A DNA stretch of 46,515 bases, taken from positions 1 to 46,515 of the forward strand of contig CALGJU010000083.1 of assembly GCA_937928685.1 (NCBI GenBank). The letters are read 5' to 3'. The notes under the pieces are model-generated. The model searched no databases and was not told the DNA's origin. It saw only the letters and a program-made list of their open reading frames with translations. Source of the DNA: an uncultured Granulosicoccaceae bacterium (GTDB lineage: Bacteria > Pseudomonadota > Gammaproteobacteria > Granulosicoccales > Granulosicoccaceae). How positions within the stretch are numbered: position 1 is the stretch's first letter; each line of letters begins with the position of its first letter. Positions 26,805 to 36,016 of this stretch are shown piece by piece. The translations under genes were made by a program, and so were the position numbers.

Positions 26805-28508
26805 ATGGGCAAAGTTCAAGAAGCAATAAACAGAATAAGCCGTAAAACGCGATCCAGACCGGACCTTGCAGCTCGCTTGCGGATCCCGGCGCAGCAGGAA
26901 CATCAGAGCTCCTTATTTCCGGCAGACCCACCGGAGGTCAAGTCGTGGCTGGTCACGCACGGAGCGTTCAATACTTCGGCCTCGGTGAAGACATTCACCC
27001 GCGCACTGCAACACAGTAACCGGACAATCAATTCGCCCAGCCAGCGCTTGCTGATCATGGAACATTTCGAGAAGCCGTTTGCGCATACCTTGCAGAGTCT
27101 GGACAGTCGTTACCTGTATCTTGATTTTCCCATGCCGGATGATGCAGAAAACGCTTTCCAAATGGCTGCTATTCTGTGCCAGGAAATGGCGTACGGCTAC
27201 AAAGTGGCGCTGGTAGATAGCATTCAGGGCCGCGGCAAACTTAATACCAAACAAAAGCAGCTTGCCATATCATCCGCACTGCAGCATTTAACCCGCGCAG
27301 CACTAAGGCATTCTCAGATTTATCGCGACTGGCCAAGTGATATCTGGACCGATATCAACACCCTGCTGTGGCTGGCAAAACTAGATCGCATCGCAGCAAA
27401 GCTGCCACCGCAGGTGAAGACAGCAGATCAACCCAAGCAAAAACCGCTGTCAATAATCAACCAATATGCAATGCTGTGTGCCTTAAGCACGCTGAATAAC
27501 AACCGCTATCAGGCACTGCAACTAAAGGGACTGTTTGTCAGTCTATCTGCGCATTGTTCTGAAGTCGCATTCAGCAACAAACCACCTGCTCATGGGTCGG
27601 CCCGGGCTCATGTCTATTGTGTGGGTGAGAACAACCCGCCGAAACAGGCTCAGTTCTGCCGCTACCAACAAAACGACCACCTTCTATATTTCAGTCTCGA
27701 ACCACTGTTGGCAAAACTGGCTCACTCAGTAGAAGACACAACGGGCATAGCGCACAGTGAGATTGTTTCCGACCGTATGAGAAGGGATGGTCGCTCACCA
27801 CGCGCCAGCATGATTACCGCTCGATCCGGATTAAAAGACATCTATGTTGCTATCCGTTCAGCCCCACCGACTGATCAGATTGAATCTCAATTTACTGATC
27901 TCAATGAGCTCATTTCGTCGCCTGATCAGCCGGCTTTTTCTGTGAAACACGATATTTTGAATTGTATAAACGGTTCCGCAGGCGGCACGGAGTTTCTAGT
28001 AGATAATCAAAGCGAGAATGGTCTGGGTCTAAGCCTGTCTGGCAAAGCCGACTGCCAAACACAAGTGGGTGAGCTTATAGCGCATTGCTATAAAAACCAA
28101 AGTGCGGAAATCAGCTGGCACTTTGCGATAGTACGTTGGCTCAAAACCACCCACGATAAAACCTTAAAGCTCGGAATTGAAACCATTACTCAACACGGCA
28201 ACGCGGTTGATGTATATCGCTTGATAAAAAGCCGTGACCGGTCAGACGCACCGGTGGAAGGCTTACTGGCCAACTGTCAGCTAATAGACGCCAAAGCAAA
28301 AATGTTGCTACTGCCCAGGCATCAATTTAAGCCAGGTGAAACGGTTGGCTACCGTGACAGCAATGGCTTTAATATCGTTAAGTTGATCGAGAGCGTTTAT
28401 CCCAATGGTTGTTTTCAGTGTTTCGCCGTCATTTCGGTATCTGACGACACCTCTGTGTCAGAACCATTCGCAAGCAAGCCGGTGGCTGAACCTTTCGCGA
28501 TTACTTAG
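26805..28508 (+). CDS. PilZ-like domain protein of unknown role
   Basis: A 567-residue cytosolic protein with no signal or membrane segment. The first 330 residues are mainly helical with no domain I can name (HFEKPFAHTLQSLDSRYLYLDF; LNTKQKQLAISSALQHLTRAA). Residues about 410-480 look like a PilZ beta-barrel: DNQSENGLGLSLSG, then ISWHFAIVRWLK and LKLGIETI. The NxSxxGLGL pattern is the usual second half of the c-di-GMP-binding motif, but a clear RxxxR partner is not obvious, so nucleotide binding is uncertain. The remaining 80 residues add another beta region. It is divergent from hslV and overlaps the 3' end of xerC by eight bases on the opposite strand. Confidence 0.65.
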   Translation: MGKVQEAINRISRKTRSRPDLAARLRIPAQQEHQSSLFPADPPEVKSWLVTHGAFNTSASVKTFTRALQHSNRTINSPSQRLLIMEHFEKPFAHTLQSLDSRYLYLDFPMPDDAENAFQMAAILCQEMAYGYKVALVDSIQGRGKLNTKQKQLAISSALQHLTRAALRHSQIYRDWPSDIWTDINTLLWLAKLDRIAAKLPPQVKTADQPKQKPLSIINQYAMLCALSTLNNNRYQALQLKGLFVSLSAHCSEVAFSNKPPAHGSARAHVYCVGENNPPKQAQFCRYQQNDHLLYFSLEPLLAKLAHSVEDTTGIAHSEIVSDRMRRDGRSPRASMITARSGLKDIYVAIRSAPPTDQIESQFTDLNELISSPDQPAFSVKHDILNCINGSAGGTEFLVDNQSENGLGLSLSGKADCQTQVGELIAHCYKNQSAEISWHFAIVRWLKTTHDKTLKLGIETITQHGNAVDVYRLIKSRDRSDAPVEGLLANCQLIDAKAKMLLLPRHQFKPGETVGYRDSNGFNIVKLIESVYPNGCFQCFAVISVSDDTSVSEPFASKPVAEPFAIT

Positions 28509-29478
28509 CTGGCGCTTTTGGCTCTTTATCACCAATGGCGCTTTTTCGCGAAGCTCTCGGGTGAGATTTCTCATAAACGCGCGCCAGGTGTTGAAAATCC
28601 AGATGGGTATATATTTGCGTTGTATTGATATCTGCATGGCCCAACAGTTCCTGTACTGCACGTAAATCACCACTCGACTCCAGTAGATGACTGGCGAACG
28701 AATGCCTCAGTAAATGCGGGTACACGTTATGTGAAATACCGGTACGGGTGGCCAGTGTTTTTAAGCGTTGTTGTACGCTACGGGGTGACAGTCGTGTGCC
28801 ACGTTTACTCAGAAAAAGCGCAGTATCCGTAGCGGCGCCTTTTTGAAATTCCGCCCGGCGGGTTTTCCATTCACGCACAGCACTCAAAGCTGCTTTGCCA
28901 ACAGGTAAGTTGCGCGCTTTTGACCCTTTACCCAACACTTGTACCATTCCAGCTTGCATATCAATACTATCAACATCGAGCTGTATCACTTCAGCAAGAC
29001 GTAAACCGCACGAGTAAATCAATTCAAATAATGCCCGATCCCGAAGTAGCAATGCGTCATCACCTTGCAGGGCGAATAAACGCTGGATATCCTCAATTTG
29101 CAGCGTTTCGGGTAACCCCGGGTGATCCTTAGGCGCAGGTACATCGGCCACCGGATTCACTTCAATGTGTTTGTGTCGTATCAGATATTTAAATAGAGAC
29201 CGCACTGCAGACAAACGACGTGCCAGGCTTCTCCCTGATAAACCCGCTGCATGTTGTCTTGAAATCACCGTACGCATATTAAATGCGTTAGCGCCGGACC
29301 AGTCGGCAACATCGACTTTTCCAAGCTCGGATGCAACTTCTTCTAGATCGCGTCGGTAGTTAGAAATCGTATGCGGGGAGTATCTTTTTTCTATGCTGAG
29401 GTAATCGCAAAACACCTCTATTGCCCGCTCAAACTGCACCGGGCTGAGATCTTTTTTAATGGCTTGGCTTTTGGTCAC
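28501..29478 (-). CDS. xerC: Tyrosine recombinase XerC
   Basis: A site-specific recombinase that, with XerD, resolves chromosome dimers at dif. The 325-residue product has an N-terminal SAM-like core-binding domain (about 15-105) and a catalytic domain with Arg160 (SCGLRLAEV), Lys184 (GKGSKAR), His255-x-x-Arg258 (HLLRHSFASHLL), His281 (LGHADINTTQIY) and nucleophile Tyr290. A short basic tail follows. The start is GTG 29478. The genomic place, downstream of dapF and a DUF484 gene, is the standard one for xerC rather than a mobile-element integrase. It is convergent with, and overlaps, the PilZ-like gene. Confidence 0.95.
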   Translation of the reverse strand: MTKSQAIKKDLSPVQFERAIEVFCDYLSIEKRYSPHTISNYRRDLEEVASELGKVDVADWSGANAFNMRTVISRQHAAGLSGRSLARRLSAVRSLFKYLIRHKHIEVNPVADVPAPKDHPGLPETLQIEDIQRLFALQGDDALLLRDRALFELIYSCGLRLAEVIQLDVDSIDMQAGMVQVLGKGSKARNLPVGKAALSAVREWKTRRAEFQKGAATDTALFLSKRGTRLSPRSVQQRLKTLATRTGISHNVYPHLLRHSFASHLLESSGDLRAVQELLGHADINTTQIYTHLDFQHLARVYEKSHPRASRKSAIGDKEPKAPAK

Positions 29479-29528
29479 TTGCGAGGTAAACCAGGCAAAC
29501 CGTTAACGATCACTGTCGGTCGACGGCA

Positions 29529-30317
29529 CTAGTAAAAGACCGCCAGTCTGGCGCTCAGCAACGATCCAAAGCGGCTTAGAAAATCTGTGCCCATATGCGG
29601 AGCAAAGCGCTCTCTGTCGGTACTGGCCAACGCAAGATAACCAAATTCAGACACTTTCACAGGCTCTTTGTTATCAGTCTTGTCTGAAGACGAACCATCT
29701 TTGCTGCCGATAGATCGCACAGTATCTGTATTGGCTAAACGGATTATCGCCACAGATTTCACGCTAGCGGCTTCTTCAGGGAAGAATTGCTCTACTCGAT
29801 TAGAGATGGGATATCCGCAGTAGACTGATCGCCTGGTATGTAAGTCCTGCATAGATGAGCACTGCTTGGCATCCGCGAGTGTGACGTAATCAGTCAACCC
29901 GTCAGCGCAAAGGTCTATTACATCGTTCTGTAGAATGATGGCGGTGCTGAGCTCGCATCGCAATCTGTTTTTAAGCACGCTTCTGGTAAAGGTAAAGACT
30001 TCCGCGAGAGAACCTGCAGACATCAACCCGATTGAATAGTCGTGCAGCAACTCAGACAAATGATCGTTCTGATGGGCAACATCAACAATCTCTGACAGTC
30101 GATTTTGAAGTTCACCATATTGCTCACGCTGTAGCGACAAACGCCTTTCTACCAGTGATACCGCCCCTCGCTGATGATGAGGCACTTCAAGTTCCAACAA
30201 CAGTTCCGGGTTTCGAGCAAAGAAATCCGGTGTATCACGCAGAAAGTCAGCCACATAAACGTCACCGTCAAATGCCTGCTCTTCCAGTACTAACGTGCTT
30301 TTGTTGCTTGTTATCAT
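29529..30317 (-). CDS. DUF484 family GAF-like protein
   Basis: A 262-residue protein of the DUF484 family, found between dapF and xerC in most gammaproteobacteria. The first 85 residues contain the family opening VADFLRDTPDFFARNPELLLELEVPH followed by GAVSLVERRLSLQRE, which forms a helix. Residues about 90-255 are a GAF-like domain ending FGYLALASTDRERFAPHMGTDFLSRFG. The biochemical role is not known. The ATG start overlaps the dapF stop by one base (TAATG). xerC follows after 50 bases. Confidence 0.92.
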   Translation of the reverse strand: MITSNKSTLVLEEQAFDGDVYVADFLRDTPDFFARNPELLLELEVPHHQRGAVSLVERRLSLQREQYGELQNRLSEIVDVAHQNDHLSELLHDYSIGLMSAGSLAEVFTFTRSVLKNRLRCELSTAIILQNDVIDLCADGLTDYVTLADAKQCSSMQDLHTRRSVYCGYPISNRVEQFFPEEAASVKSVAIIRLANTDTVRSIGSKDGSSSDKTDNKEPVKVSEFGYLALASTDRERFAPHMGTDFLSRFGSLLSARLAVFY

Positions 30318-31144
30318 TATTCCAGCCTGCCTTCAAATACCGTTTCGCTCGGCCCGGTCATTTCGACCTGGGCATCGTTATCCAACCACTGAATCTGCAG
30401 TTCACCACCTGCCAGATGTACGCTCACCCGTCGGTCAAGTAATCCCTGAGCAACACCTACTACCACTGCCGCACATGCTCCTGTGCCACATGCCATCGTC
30501 TCGCCAACGCCGCGTTCAAAAACCCGTAAGTGGATTTCTGTCCGGCTTTCCACCTGCATAAAGCCTGCGTTCACCCGATTCGGAAACCGTTCATGGCTTT
30601 CGATCAATTGTCCGAGTCGCTCCACTTCAGCGCGTTGTACGTCTTTTACCCGGGTGACTGCATGCGGATTCCCTACCGCTACAACACCCACTTCCAAACT
30701 TTGACCGCCGACATCCAGGTCATAACTGGTAGCAGCGTGGGTGGCTATAAAAGGCACTTGCTGCGGTTCAAAAGTCGGAACCCCCATACGCACCATCACC
30801 TGACTGCCATCCAATACGGTCAACTCCATCAACCCGCCAGACGTAGACACCGTGATGTCTTTTTTTGTCGTTAACCCTCTGTCCGTAACAAAGCGCGCGA
30901 AACATCGCGCACCATTACCGCAATTCTCTACTTCACCGCCGTCTGCATTAAAGATCCGATAGGTGAAATCAGCGCCAGTGTCGTCCGCGGGCTCAACCAC
31001 CAGCAATTGATCAAAACCGACACCCGTACGCCTGTGGGCAAGCCGCGCGATCTGCTGACTGGAAAGTTCGAGTGGTGATTCCAACGCATTGATAACAATG
31101 AAATCGTTGCCCAAACCGTGCATTTTGGTGAACTCAAGAGACAT
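30317..31144 (-). CDS. dapF: Diaminopimelate epimerase DapF
   Basis: A PLP-independent racemase that converts LL- to meso-diaminopimelate for lysine and peptidoglycan. From ATG 31144 the protein has 275 residues, the family length, and begins MSLEFTKMHGLGNDF. The catalytic pair is Cys75 in NCGNGARCF and Cys219 in ACGTGACAA. The frame continues 24 codons further upstream, but these residues do not fit the family. lysA lies upstream on the same strand, separated by an unusually long 539-base gap. Confidence 0.96.
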   Translation of the reverse strand: MSLEFTKMHGLGNDFIVINALESPLELSSQQIARLAHRRTGVGFDQLLVVEPADDTGADFTYRIFNADGGEVENCGNGARCFARFVTDRGLTTKKDITVSTSGGLMELTVLDGSQVMVRMGVPTFEPQQVPFIATHAATSYDLDVGGQSLEVGVVAVGNPHAVTRVKDVQRAEVERLGQLIESHERFPNRVNAGFMQVESRTEIHLRVFERGVGETMACGTGACAAVVVGVAQGLLDRRVSVHLAGGELQIQWLDNDAQVEMTGPSETVFEGRLE

Positions 31145-31683
31145 TTGAGCCGACTGTTCTCTGTTGTGGTGACACTGCTTATTCAGGCGGAGAATGTTAA
31201 TGTAAAAAGTTACCAATAACGACTAGATTATTGTTTTTTATACTTTTTGTAAGAATCCAACAAGGTGGTTTTTACCCAATAACTAGTGTTAAACCAAACC
31301 TATAGACGATGATTTCGGGTTTCGCTTAGACTTTTGACACTTTCGCCAATAATTTGACATTCAACCGTAATCGTAGCCTTGCAGATTTCGTTTTGAAGCT
31401 GTCACAAACACCGGAAGGCAACGATCGTTGAGGAAACCCGACGCGTAGCGAGTGGATCACATCGCCCACGTGCTCGGCCGGTACGACACGGCACAGGCTT
31501 TTGTATGGCTGCGGGAAAAAGACCAGATACACTCATCTGATATGGCGGGATCGCTATGCAGTGGACGAGATAGTCGTGACCCACTCGCTTACACGTCGGA
31601 TTTATTGCACAGCGACAGGTGATGCACTGTCTACAAGACTTAACACTGCACTTGCCGCACAGCGGGAAGACTTAACAGTCAAA
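31145..31683. other. Unexplained 539-base gap between lysA and dapF
   Basis: This stretch separates two co-directional genes usually a few bases apart. About 31145-31320 is A/T-rich; 31330-31683 has a coding-like composition but only short frames. A plus-strand frame from about 31430 to 31695 (no good start, runs into lysA) reads ...WRDRYAVDEIVVTHSLTRRIY..., and minus-strand frames at 31326-31532 start with GTG. None has a recognisable domain. It could be a decayed gene. I see no tRNA, repeat or clear terminator. Confidence 0.4.
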
Positions 31684-32928
31684 TCAAGGCAGTAATTTTT
31701 CGTGTTCAAACAAAGACTCAACCGTCTCACGTTCCCGCACAAGGTGCATCTCTGAACCATCTACCATGACCTCTGCTGCACGGGGCCTGGAGTTGTAGTT
31801 AGAGCTCATCACAAAGCAATAAGCACCGGCAGACATGACGGCGAGCAAATCACCTTCCTGAACAGAGAGCTTGCGATCTTTACCGAGAAAATCACCGGAT
31901 TCGCAAATCGGACCGACAACATCGTAAAACGTGCCTTCATCTGCTGTTTGCTTCGCTGGAACAATATCCTGCCACGCACTATAGAGCGCCGGTCGGATGA
32001 GATCATTCATCGCCGCATCAACGATGGCGAAGTTTTTCTCAGTGGTATGTTTTAAATACCGTACTTCCGTTAAAAGAATACCGGCATTGCCAACAATACT
32101 TCGACCAGGCTCGACGATAATCTCAACATCGCGATCACCAAGCACTTCGTTGATAGCTGCCGCCCAGGACGTCAGATCAATCGGGTTTTCATCACGATAA
32201 CGGATGCCCTGACCACCACCCAGGTCCAGGTGGCTGATTTCTATGCCTTGTTTCTGTAATTGATCACAAAGCAGCAGTAGCCGCCGCAGTGCATCTTGAT
32301 ACGGGGCAATTTCGGTCAGCTGAGATCCTATATGGCAATCCATACCCAGCACTTTGAGATGTTGGCTATCGGCAATTGTCCGATACGCATCCATTGCCGC
32401 TGTGGTATCAATGCCGAATTTATTTTCTTTTAATCCGGTTGAAATATATGGGTGGGTGCCTGCATCAACATCAGGGTTGATTCGAACCGACACCGGCGCC
32501 ACCACCCCATGGGCCTTCGCCACGCTGGCAAGTACGTCAATCTCATTGAGAGATTCAACGTTAAAACATTTGATTCCCGCCTCCAGCGCAATCGCCATTT
32601 CGTCGCTGGATTTTCCGACACCGGAAAAAACCACTTTAGAGACATCACAACCGGCTGCCTGCACACGCGCGAGCTCACCGGATGAAACGATATCAAACCC
32701 GGAGCCCAGCCTGCTAAGCAGATTGAGCACCGCCAGATTCGAGTTCGCCTTTAATGCATAACATATCAGGTGGGGCCTTGAGGCAAGCGCACGATCAAAT
32801 GCATGCCAGGCAGCTTCAATACTTGCACGCGAGTAGGCGTACAACGGCGTACCAAAGCGTGCCGCCAGATCAGAAGTGGCAACATCTTCAACCTGAAGTT
32901 CACCATCAGGGCGGCGGGTAAATGTCAT
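31684..32928 (-). CDS. lysA: Diaminopimelate decarboxylase LysA
   Basis: A fold-type III PLP enzyme that makes lysine from meso-diaminopimelate. The 414-residue product shows the PLP lysine Lys60 in YALKANSNLAVL, DIVSSGEL, KSSDEMAIALEAGI, the MDCHIGSQLTE motif, a LDLGGGQGIRY glycine loop, EPGRSIVGNAG and a C-terminal PICESGDFLGKDR with the subunit-contributed active-site Cys. The ATG overlaps the lptM stop by four bases (ATGA), so the two are translationally coupled. Confidence 0.97.
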   Translation of the reverse strand: MTFTRRPDGELQVEDVATSDLAARFGTPLYAYSRASIEAAWHAFDRALASRPHLICYALKANSNLAVLNLLSRLGSGFDIVSSGELARVQAAGCDVSKVVFSGVGKSSDEMAIALEAGIKCFNVESLNEIDVLASVAKAHGVVAPVSVRINPDVDAGTHPYISTGLKENKFGIDTTAAMDAYRTIADSQHLKVLGMDCHIGSQLTEIAPYQDALRRLLLLCDQLQKQGIEISHLDLGGGQGIRYRDENPIDLTSWAAAINEVLGDRDVEIIVEPGRSIVGNAGILLTEVRYLKHTTEKNFAIVDAAMNDLIRPALYSAWQDIVPAKQTADEGTFYDVVGPICESGDFLGKDRKLSVQEGDLLAVMSAGAYCFVMSSNYNSRPRAAEVMVDGSEMHLVRERETVESLFEHEKLLP

Positions 32929-33287
32929 TGAGTGACGCGCTTCTTCTTTAGTAAATCATCCAGATCTGAAAGATCAACCGGTATGCCTTCTTGCGTGGCT
33001 ACACCGACCTCTGTTGGAGTCAGCAATATACTGGCGTCAGACGCCTCTGTGGTTACTTTCTCTATCATGATCTCATCTGTACTGACGGTTTCTGCCGTTT
33101 CGGCATCAGCAGGCATGGCAAGCTCAAGCGCTATTTGCTCTGCAGATTTTACCTCCAGCGTTGCATCAGGCGTGAAGAGCTGACTATTGTCTTTCGACTC
33201 AGGCATAAAGAGATCAGATTTAAATCCACACGCGCTTAACGACAACGTCGCGGAAAAAATAAAAGTAGTTAGAATTTTTGCATCCAT
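32925..33287 (-). CDS. lptM: LptM-like small lipoprotein
   Basis: A 120-residue lipoprotein. From ATG 33287 the signal peptide (MDAKILTTFIFSATLSLSAC) ends in lipobox LSAC with Cys20, followed by GFKSDLFMPE, a variant of the GLKGPLYxP segment after the Cys in LptM (YifL). LptM is linked to maturation of the LPS translocon LptD. The place upstream of lysA and dapF matches yifL/lppL in other gammaproteobacteria. Unlike E. coli LptM (about 67 residues) it has a longer acidic tail ending LDDLLKKKRVTQ. The frame extends upstream to 33431, but GGAGGT at 33298-33293 and the signal peptide decide for 33287. Confidence 0.8.
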   Translation of the reverse strand: MDAKILTTFIFSATLSLSACGFKSDLFMPESKDNSQLFTPDATLEVKSAEQIALELAMPADAETAETVSTDEIMIEKVTTEASDASILLTPTEVGVATQEGIPVDLSDLDDLLKKKRVTQ

Positions 33288-33292
33288 TGCGC

Positions 33293-33298
33293 ACCTCC
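33293..33298 (-). promoter_or_regulatory. Strong ribosome binding site of the lptM-like gene
   Basis: GGAGGT lies five bases before ATG 33287 on the minus strand, a near-perfect Shine-Dalgarno site. It settles this start over the upstream in-frame codons that would remove the lipoprotein signal from the N-terminus. Confidence 0.75.
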
Positions 33299-33563
33299 AA
33301 GTAATGTAAACGGGTTCAAGTATAACGCATACCGATAATAGATAAGGCCCCGGTCCGCCATACTCACGAGATTGACGGGCTCTCCCATGATCCTTGATTT
33401 CACTGCAAATTTTTCCATTGCTAATCATCAAGAAGTACTCCCAACAAGCAGAAAATTCACTGTGAAATCAATTCTCTGCGCGATAGATACGCCACTTTAT
33501 GAATAATCCAGGCTGCAGTGCTACTGTTACACTTCCCTTTATTAATTTACAGACAGTTTTATC

Positions 33564-34259
33564 ATGACCGAAACATTCGATGGCGTAGAGCTCACCACCT
33601 CAGATGTTGGCAAAACAGAATCAGCCGCAACACATTCTGTCATTTGGTTGCATGGCCTGGGCGCAGACGGCAATGATTTCGCGCCATTGGTACCGGAGCT
33701 TGAAAAGCTCGGGGTAACATCCACACGTTTTATTTTTCCGCATGCACCAATGCGATCAGTCACGATCAATGCCGGTATGCAGATGCGTGCATGGTATGAC
33801 ATAACCTCTTTAGATTTTGATCAACGCGAACAAGATGTAGACGGCACTATAGCGTCGCAGAAAATTGTTGAGGCTTTAATAGAACGAGAATTATCCCGTG
33901 GTATCACGCCAGACAATCTGGTTATCGCGGGCTTCTCACAAGGCGGCGCAGTGGTGTTGCACACGGGCACAAGGCTGGCCGATAAAATCGCGGGCGTCAT
34001 GGCATTGTCCACCTATCTTCCCCTGGCCGATAAACTTGATAATGAAAAATCAGAGCACACAGATTTACCTATTTTCATGGCCCATGGAGTACAGGATGAC
34101 GTCATCGCACTCAAATACGCCGAAGCCAGCCGCCAACAGCTGGAGGACAGCGGCTACTCAATAGAGTGGCACACCTATGCCATGCCTCACTCTGTCAGTA
34201 TGGAAGAGATTGAAGATATTGCTAAATGGCTGACAAAGGTACTGGTGCTAACTAAGTAA
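33564..34259 (+). CDS. Phospholipase/carboxylesterase family hydrolase
   Basis: A 231-residue alpha/beta hydrolase of the carboxylesterase/APT1 (YpfH-like) family. The oxyanion region is WLHGLGADGNDF (29-39), the nucleophile elbow is GFSQGG with Ser125, and Asp178 (HGVQDDVI) and His209 (MPHSVS) complete the triad. FPHAPMRSVTINAGMQMRAWYDI is the family signature for the acyl-pocket loop. Such enzymes act on short-chain esters or acyl thioesters; the physiological substrate here is unknown. No signal peptide, so cytosolic. It converges on the protease gene, with 41 bases between stops. Confidence 0.92.
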   Translation: MTETFDGVELTTSDVGKTESAATHSVIWLHGLGADGNDFAPLVPELEKLGVTSTRFIFPHAPMRSVTINAGMQMRAWYDITSLDFDQREQDVDGTIASQKIVEALIERELSRGITPDNLVIAGFSQGGAVVLHTGTRLADKIAGVMALSTYLPLADKLDNEKSEHTDLPIFMAHGVQDDVIALKYAEASRQQLEDSGYSIEWHTYAMPHSVSMEEIEDIAKWLTKVLVLTK

Positions 34260-34300
34260 CCATCGCTATTAAACAGATTATGCTATCCGTTGATCAGCCT

Positions 34301-35794
34301 CTATAGAGCAGGCAACACGCGGCGTCTGGAAAGAAGTAAAAGCATCAGAAAAGGCCAACCAATGCTCCCGCCGCCCGCATAAGCGCTCGAACCGGCGACG
34401 GTGACTACAGGTGCGGCGCTAGCATTTGGTTCCGGCAATACCGCACTTAAAACATTAATCCCGGTAACCTGTTGTATCCAATCTGCGTAAACCCCCACTT
34501 TGGTATACACACCAGGCACTCCATCCGCGCTGCCACAACCTAAACCAAAACTGGTAATACCCGCCAGCTCAAGCGCGCTTTCTACCTCTATAAATAAAGG
34601 TCCGCCACTATCACCCTGGCAGGTATCGCGTTGGCTCAATGGTTCATAAGCGCACAAATGCCCTTTGTCCAGAGTGATCGCGTCTGCTGAAAAATTGTTG
34701 GCCTGAAGGAAATCACTCCACTGCAGCGCACACTCCGATGTCGGACGTAGTGTTAGCAAGGCAGAACGCGGCGTCAGACTGGTGGAGTTTTCTGTGTTTG
34801 ATTCCGCGAACGGCTTCCTCACTTCGGTACTGCCCCAGCCGAGAACCAATGCTTCTGATGATCGGTGACTCTGATTCTCTACTGTTGCCGGTGAAGACAC
34901 TTTAATTCCGGCACTGAAATTCGCTTCAACCATCGGCAGCTGCCGTACCTTTAACGGTACATTTTCAAGCTTTAACAGCGCTATGTCATTTCGAGAGCCA
35001 ACACCTTGCAGTTGAAAGTCATTCACAACGATCTCTGTCACCCGCTGCGCAAGATGAGCATCATCAACTAGATGGTGCGCACCGACGCTGGCCTGAACTT
35101 CCCAGGGCAGTTTCTGCCTGACGCCTTCAGGCGTCTGTTCCAATACACAGTGGGCGGCAGTGACCAGCCACTGATTGCCTAGGTAGGCAGCACCGCAAAG
35201 TATCGACTGAGACGCTACGGGTTCGACTTCAATTTGAACGCCACCGTTAAAAGGAATCTGCGCTATTGATGCTCTTAAAATTGCGTATGACCAGAAATCA
35301 CTGATAAACACGGCGGGGATGCTTGCATCGCCATCAAATAGTTCGGTTCGAAATGCTGCTCCAATGTCAGATCGGAAAACCGCTCCAATACCGCCGCCCA
35401 GACGGCAGTTATTAAGCTGACGGGCGGGGGTTAACCCTTCCGGTTCTGAAACGGTGGCAGTGAAAATAAGACAGATTTTACCTTCTACTGATCGACATAC
35501 ATTGTTTGCCTGACCGCAGCTGGAGAGGCTGCCTGTAAAAGCGGCCTGTACGCCATGACCAAAAAATTGTCCGTTGGCTTGTTGACCGTTGATCCTGATG
35601 GATGCATGTCGTCCGGAAAGCAGTGCCGTCAAAACCGGATATTCGTTTTCTGCCACCTGAGTGCCATTGACAATGGCAATTTCACGATCGTTAAGAATCG
35701 GTTTCGAGTATGCCGGAAACAACACACTACTCAGCAGCCAGCATAGAACACCTGCCGCTAATGATTTTGCCCGACAATGAATCGGCAGGTTCAC
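34301..35794 (-). CDS. Secreted trypsin-like protease with inserted PA-like domain and GlyGly-CTERM tail
   Basis: A 497-residue exported S1 serine protease. A Sec signal peptide (about 1-30) precedes IVNG at 41-44, the trypsin activation sequence. Instead of continuing directly to the catalytic His, the chain has about 130 extra residues (62-190) with GKICLIFTATVS, GGGIGAVFRSD and IPAVFISDFW, the pattern of a protease-associated (PA) domain. The trypsin domain resumes at CGAAYLGNQWLVTAAHC (His215), with Asp270 (RNDIALL) and Ser396 (CQGDSGGPL). Asp390 at the bottom of the pocket predicts Arg/Lys specificity. The end, GGGSIGWPFLMLLLLSRRR, matches GlyGly-CTERM, the rhombosortase signal known from Vibrio proteases. 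The GTG start at 35794 has GGATG upstream. Confidence 0.88.
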   Translation of the reverse strand: MNLPIHCRAKSLAAGVLCWLLSSVLFPAYSKPILNDREIAIVNGTQVAENEYPVLTALLSGRHASIRINGQQANGQFFGHGVQAAFTGSLSSCGQANNVCRSVEGKICLIFTATVSEPEGLTPARQLNNCRLGGGIGAVFRSDIGAAFRTELFDGDASIPAVFISDFWSYAILRASIAQIPFNGGVQIEVEPVASQSILCGAAYLGNQWLVTAAHCVLEQTPEGVRQKLPWEVQASVGAHHLVDDAHLAQRVTEIVVNDFQLQGVGSRNDIALLKLENVPLKVRQLPMVEANFSAGIKVSSPATVENQSHRSSEALVLGWGSTEVRKPFAESNTENSTSLTPRSALLTLRPTSECALQWSDFLQANNFSADAITLDKGHLCAYEPLSQRDTCQGDSGGPLFIEVESALELAGITSFGLGCGSADGVPGVYTKVGVYADWIQQVTGINVLSAVLPEPNASAAPVVTVAGSSAYAGGGSIGWPFLMLLLLSRRRVLPAL

Positions 35795-36016
35795 CTGTTC
35801 ATCCCATGCTTGCCATCATTTAAACTCACACCGTTCAGTATCGATACGGTATTTTGAGTCTTAGCCGACAGGGTTTCGGCGACAGGTTCCGCACATTGCG
35901 CGATCAAAGCGCAATAAATAGTGAACCAGGCCACGACGTTGATCTAAATGAGACAATGGACAACGACGCCGGAATCACCGACAGTGCAGATTCATGGCTT
36001 GCAGCGAAACAGATAG

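Noticed and set aside
28501-29478. Mobile-element integrase at xerC
   Set aside because: Length, motifs and place after dapF-DUF484 identify the housekeeping XerC.
31326-31532. Short minus-strand frame of 68 residues in the lysA-dapF gap
   Set aside because: GTG start without support and no family resemblance.
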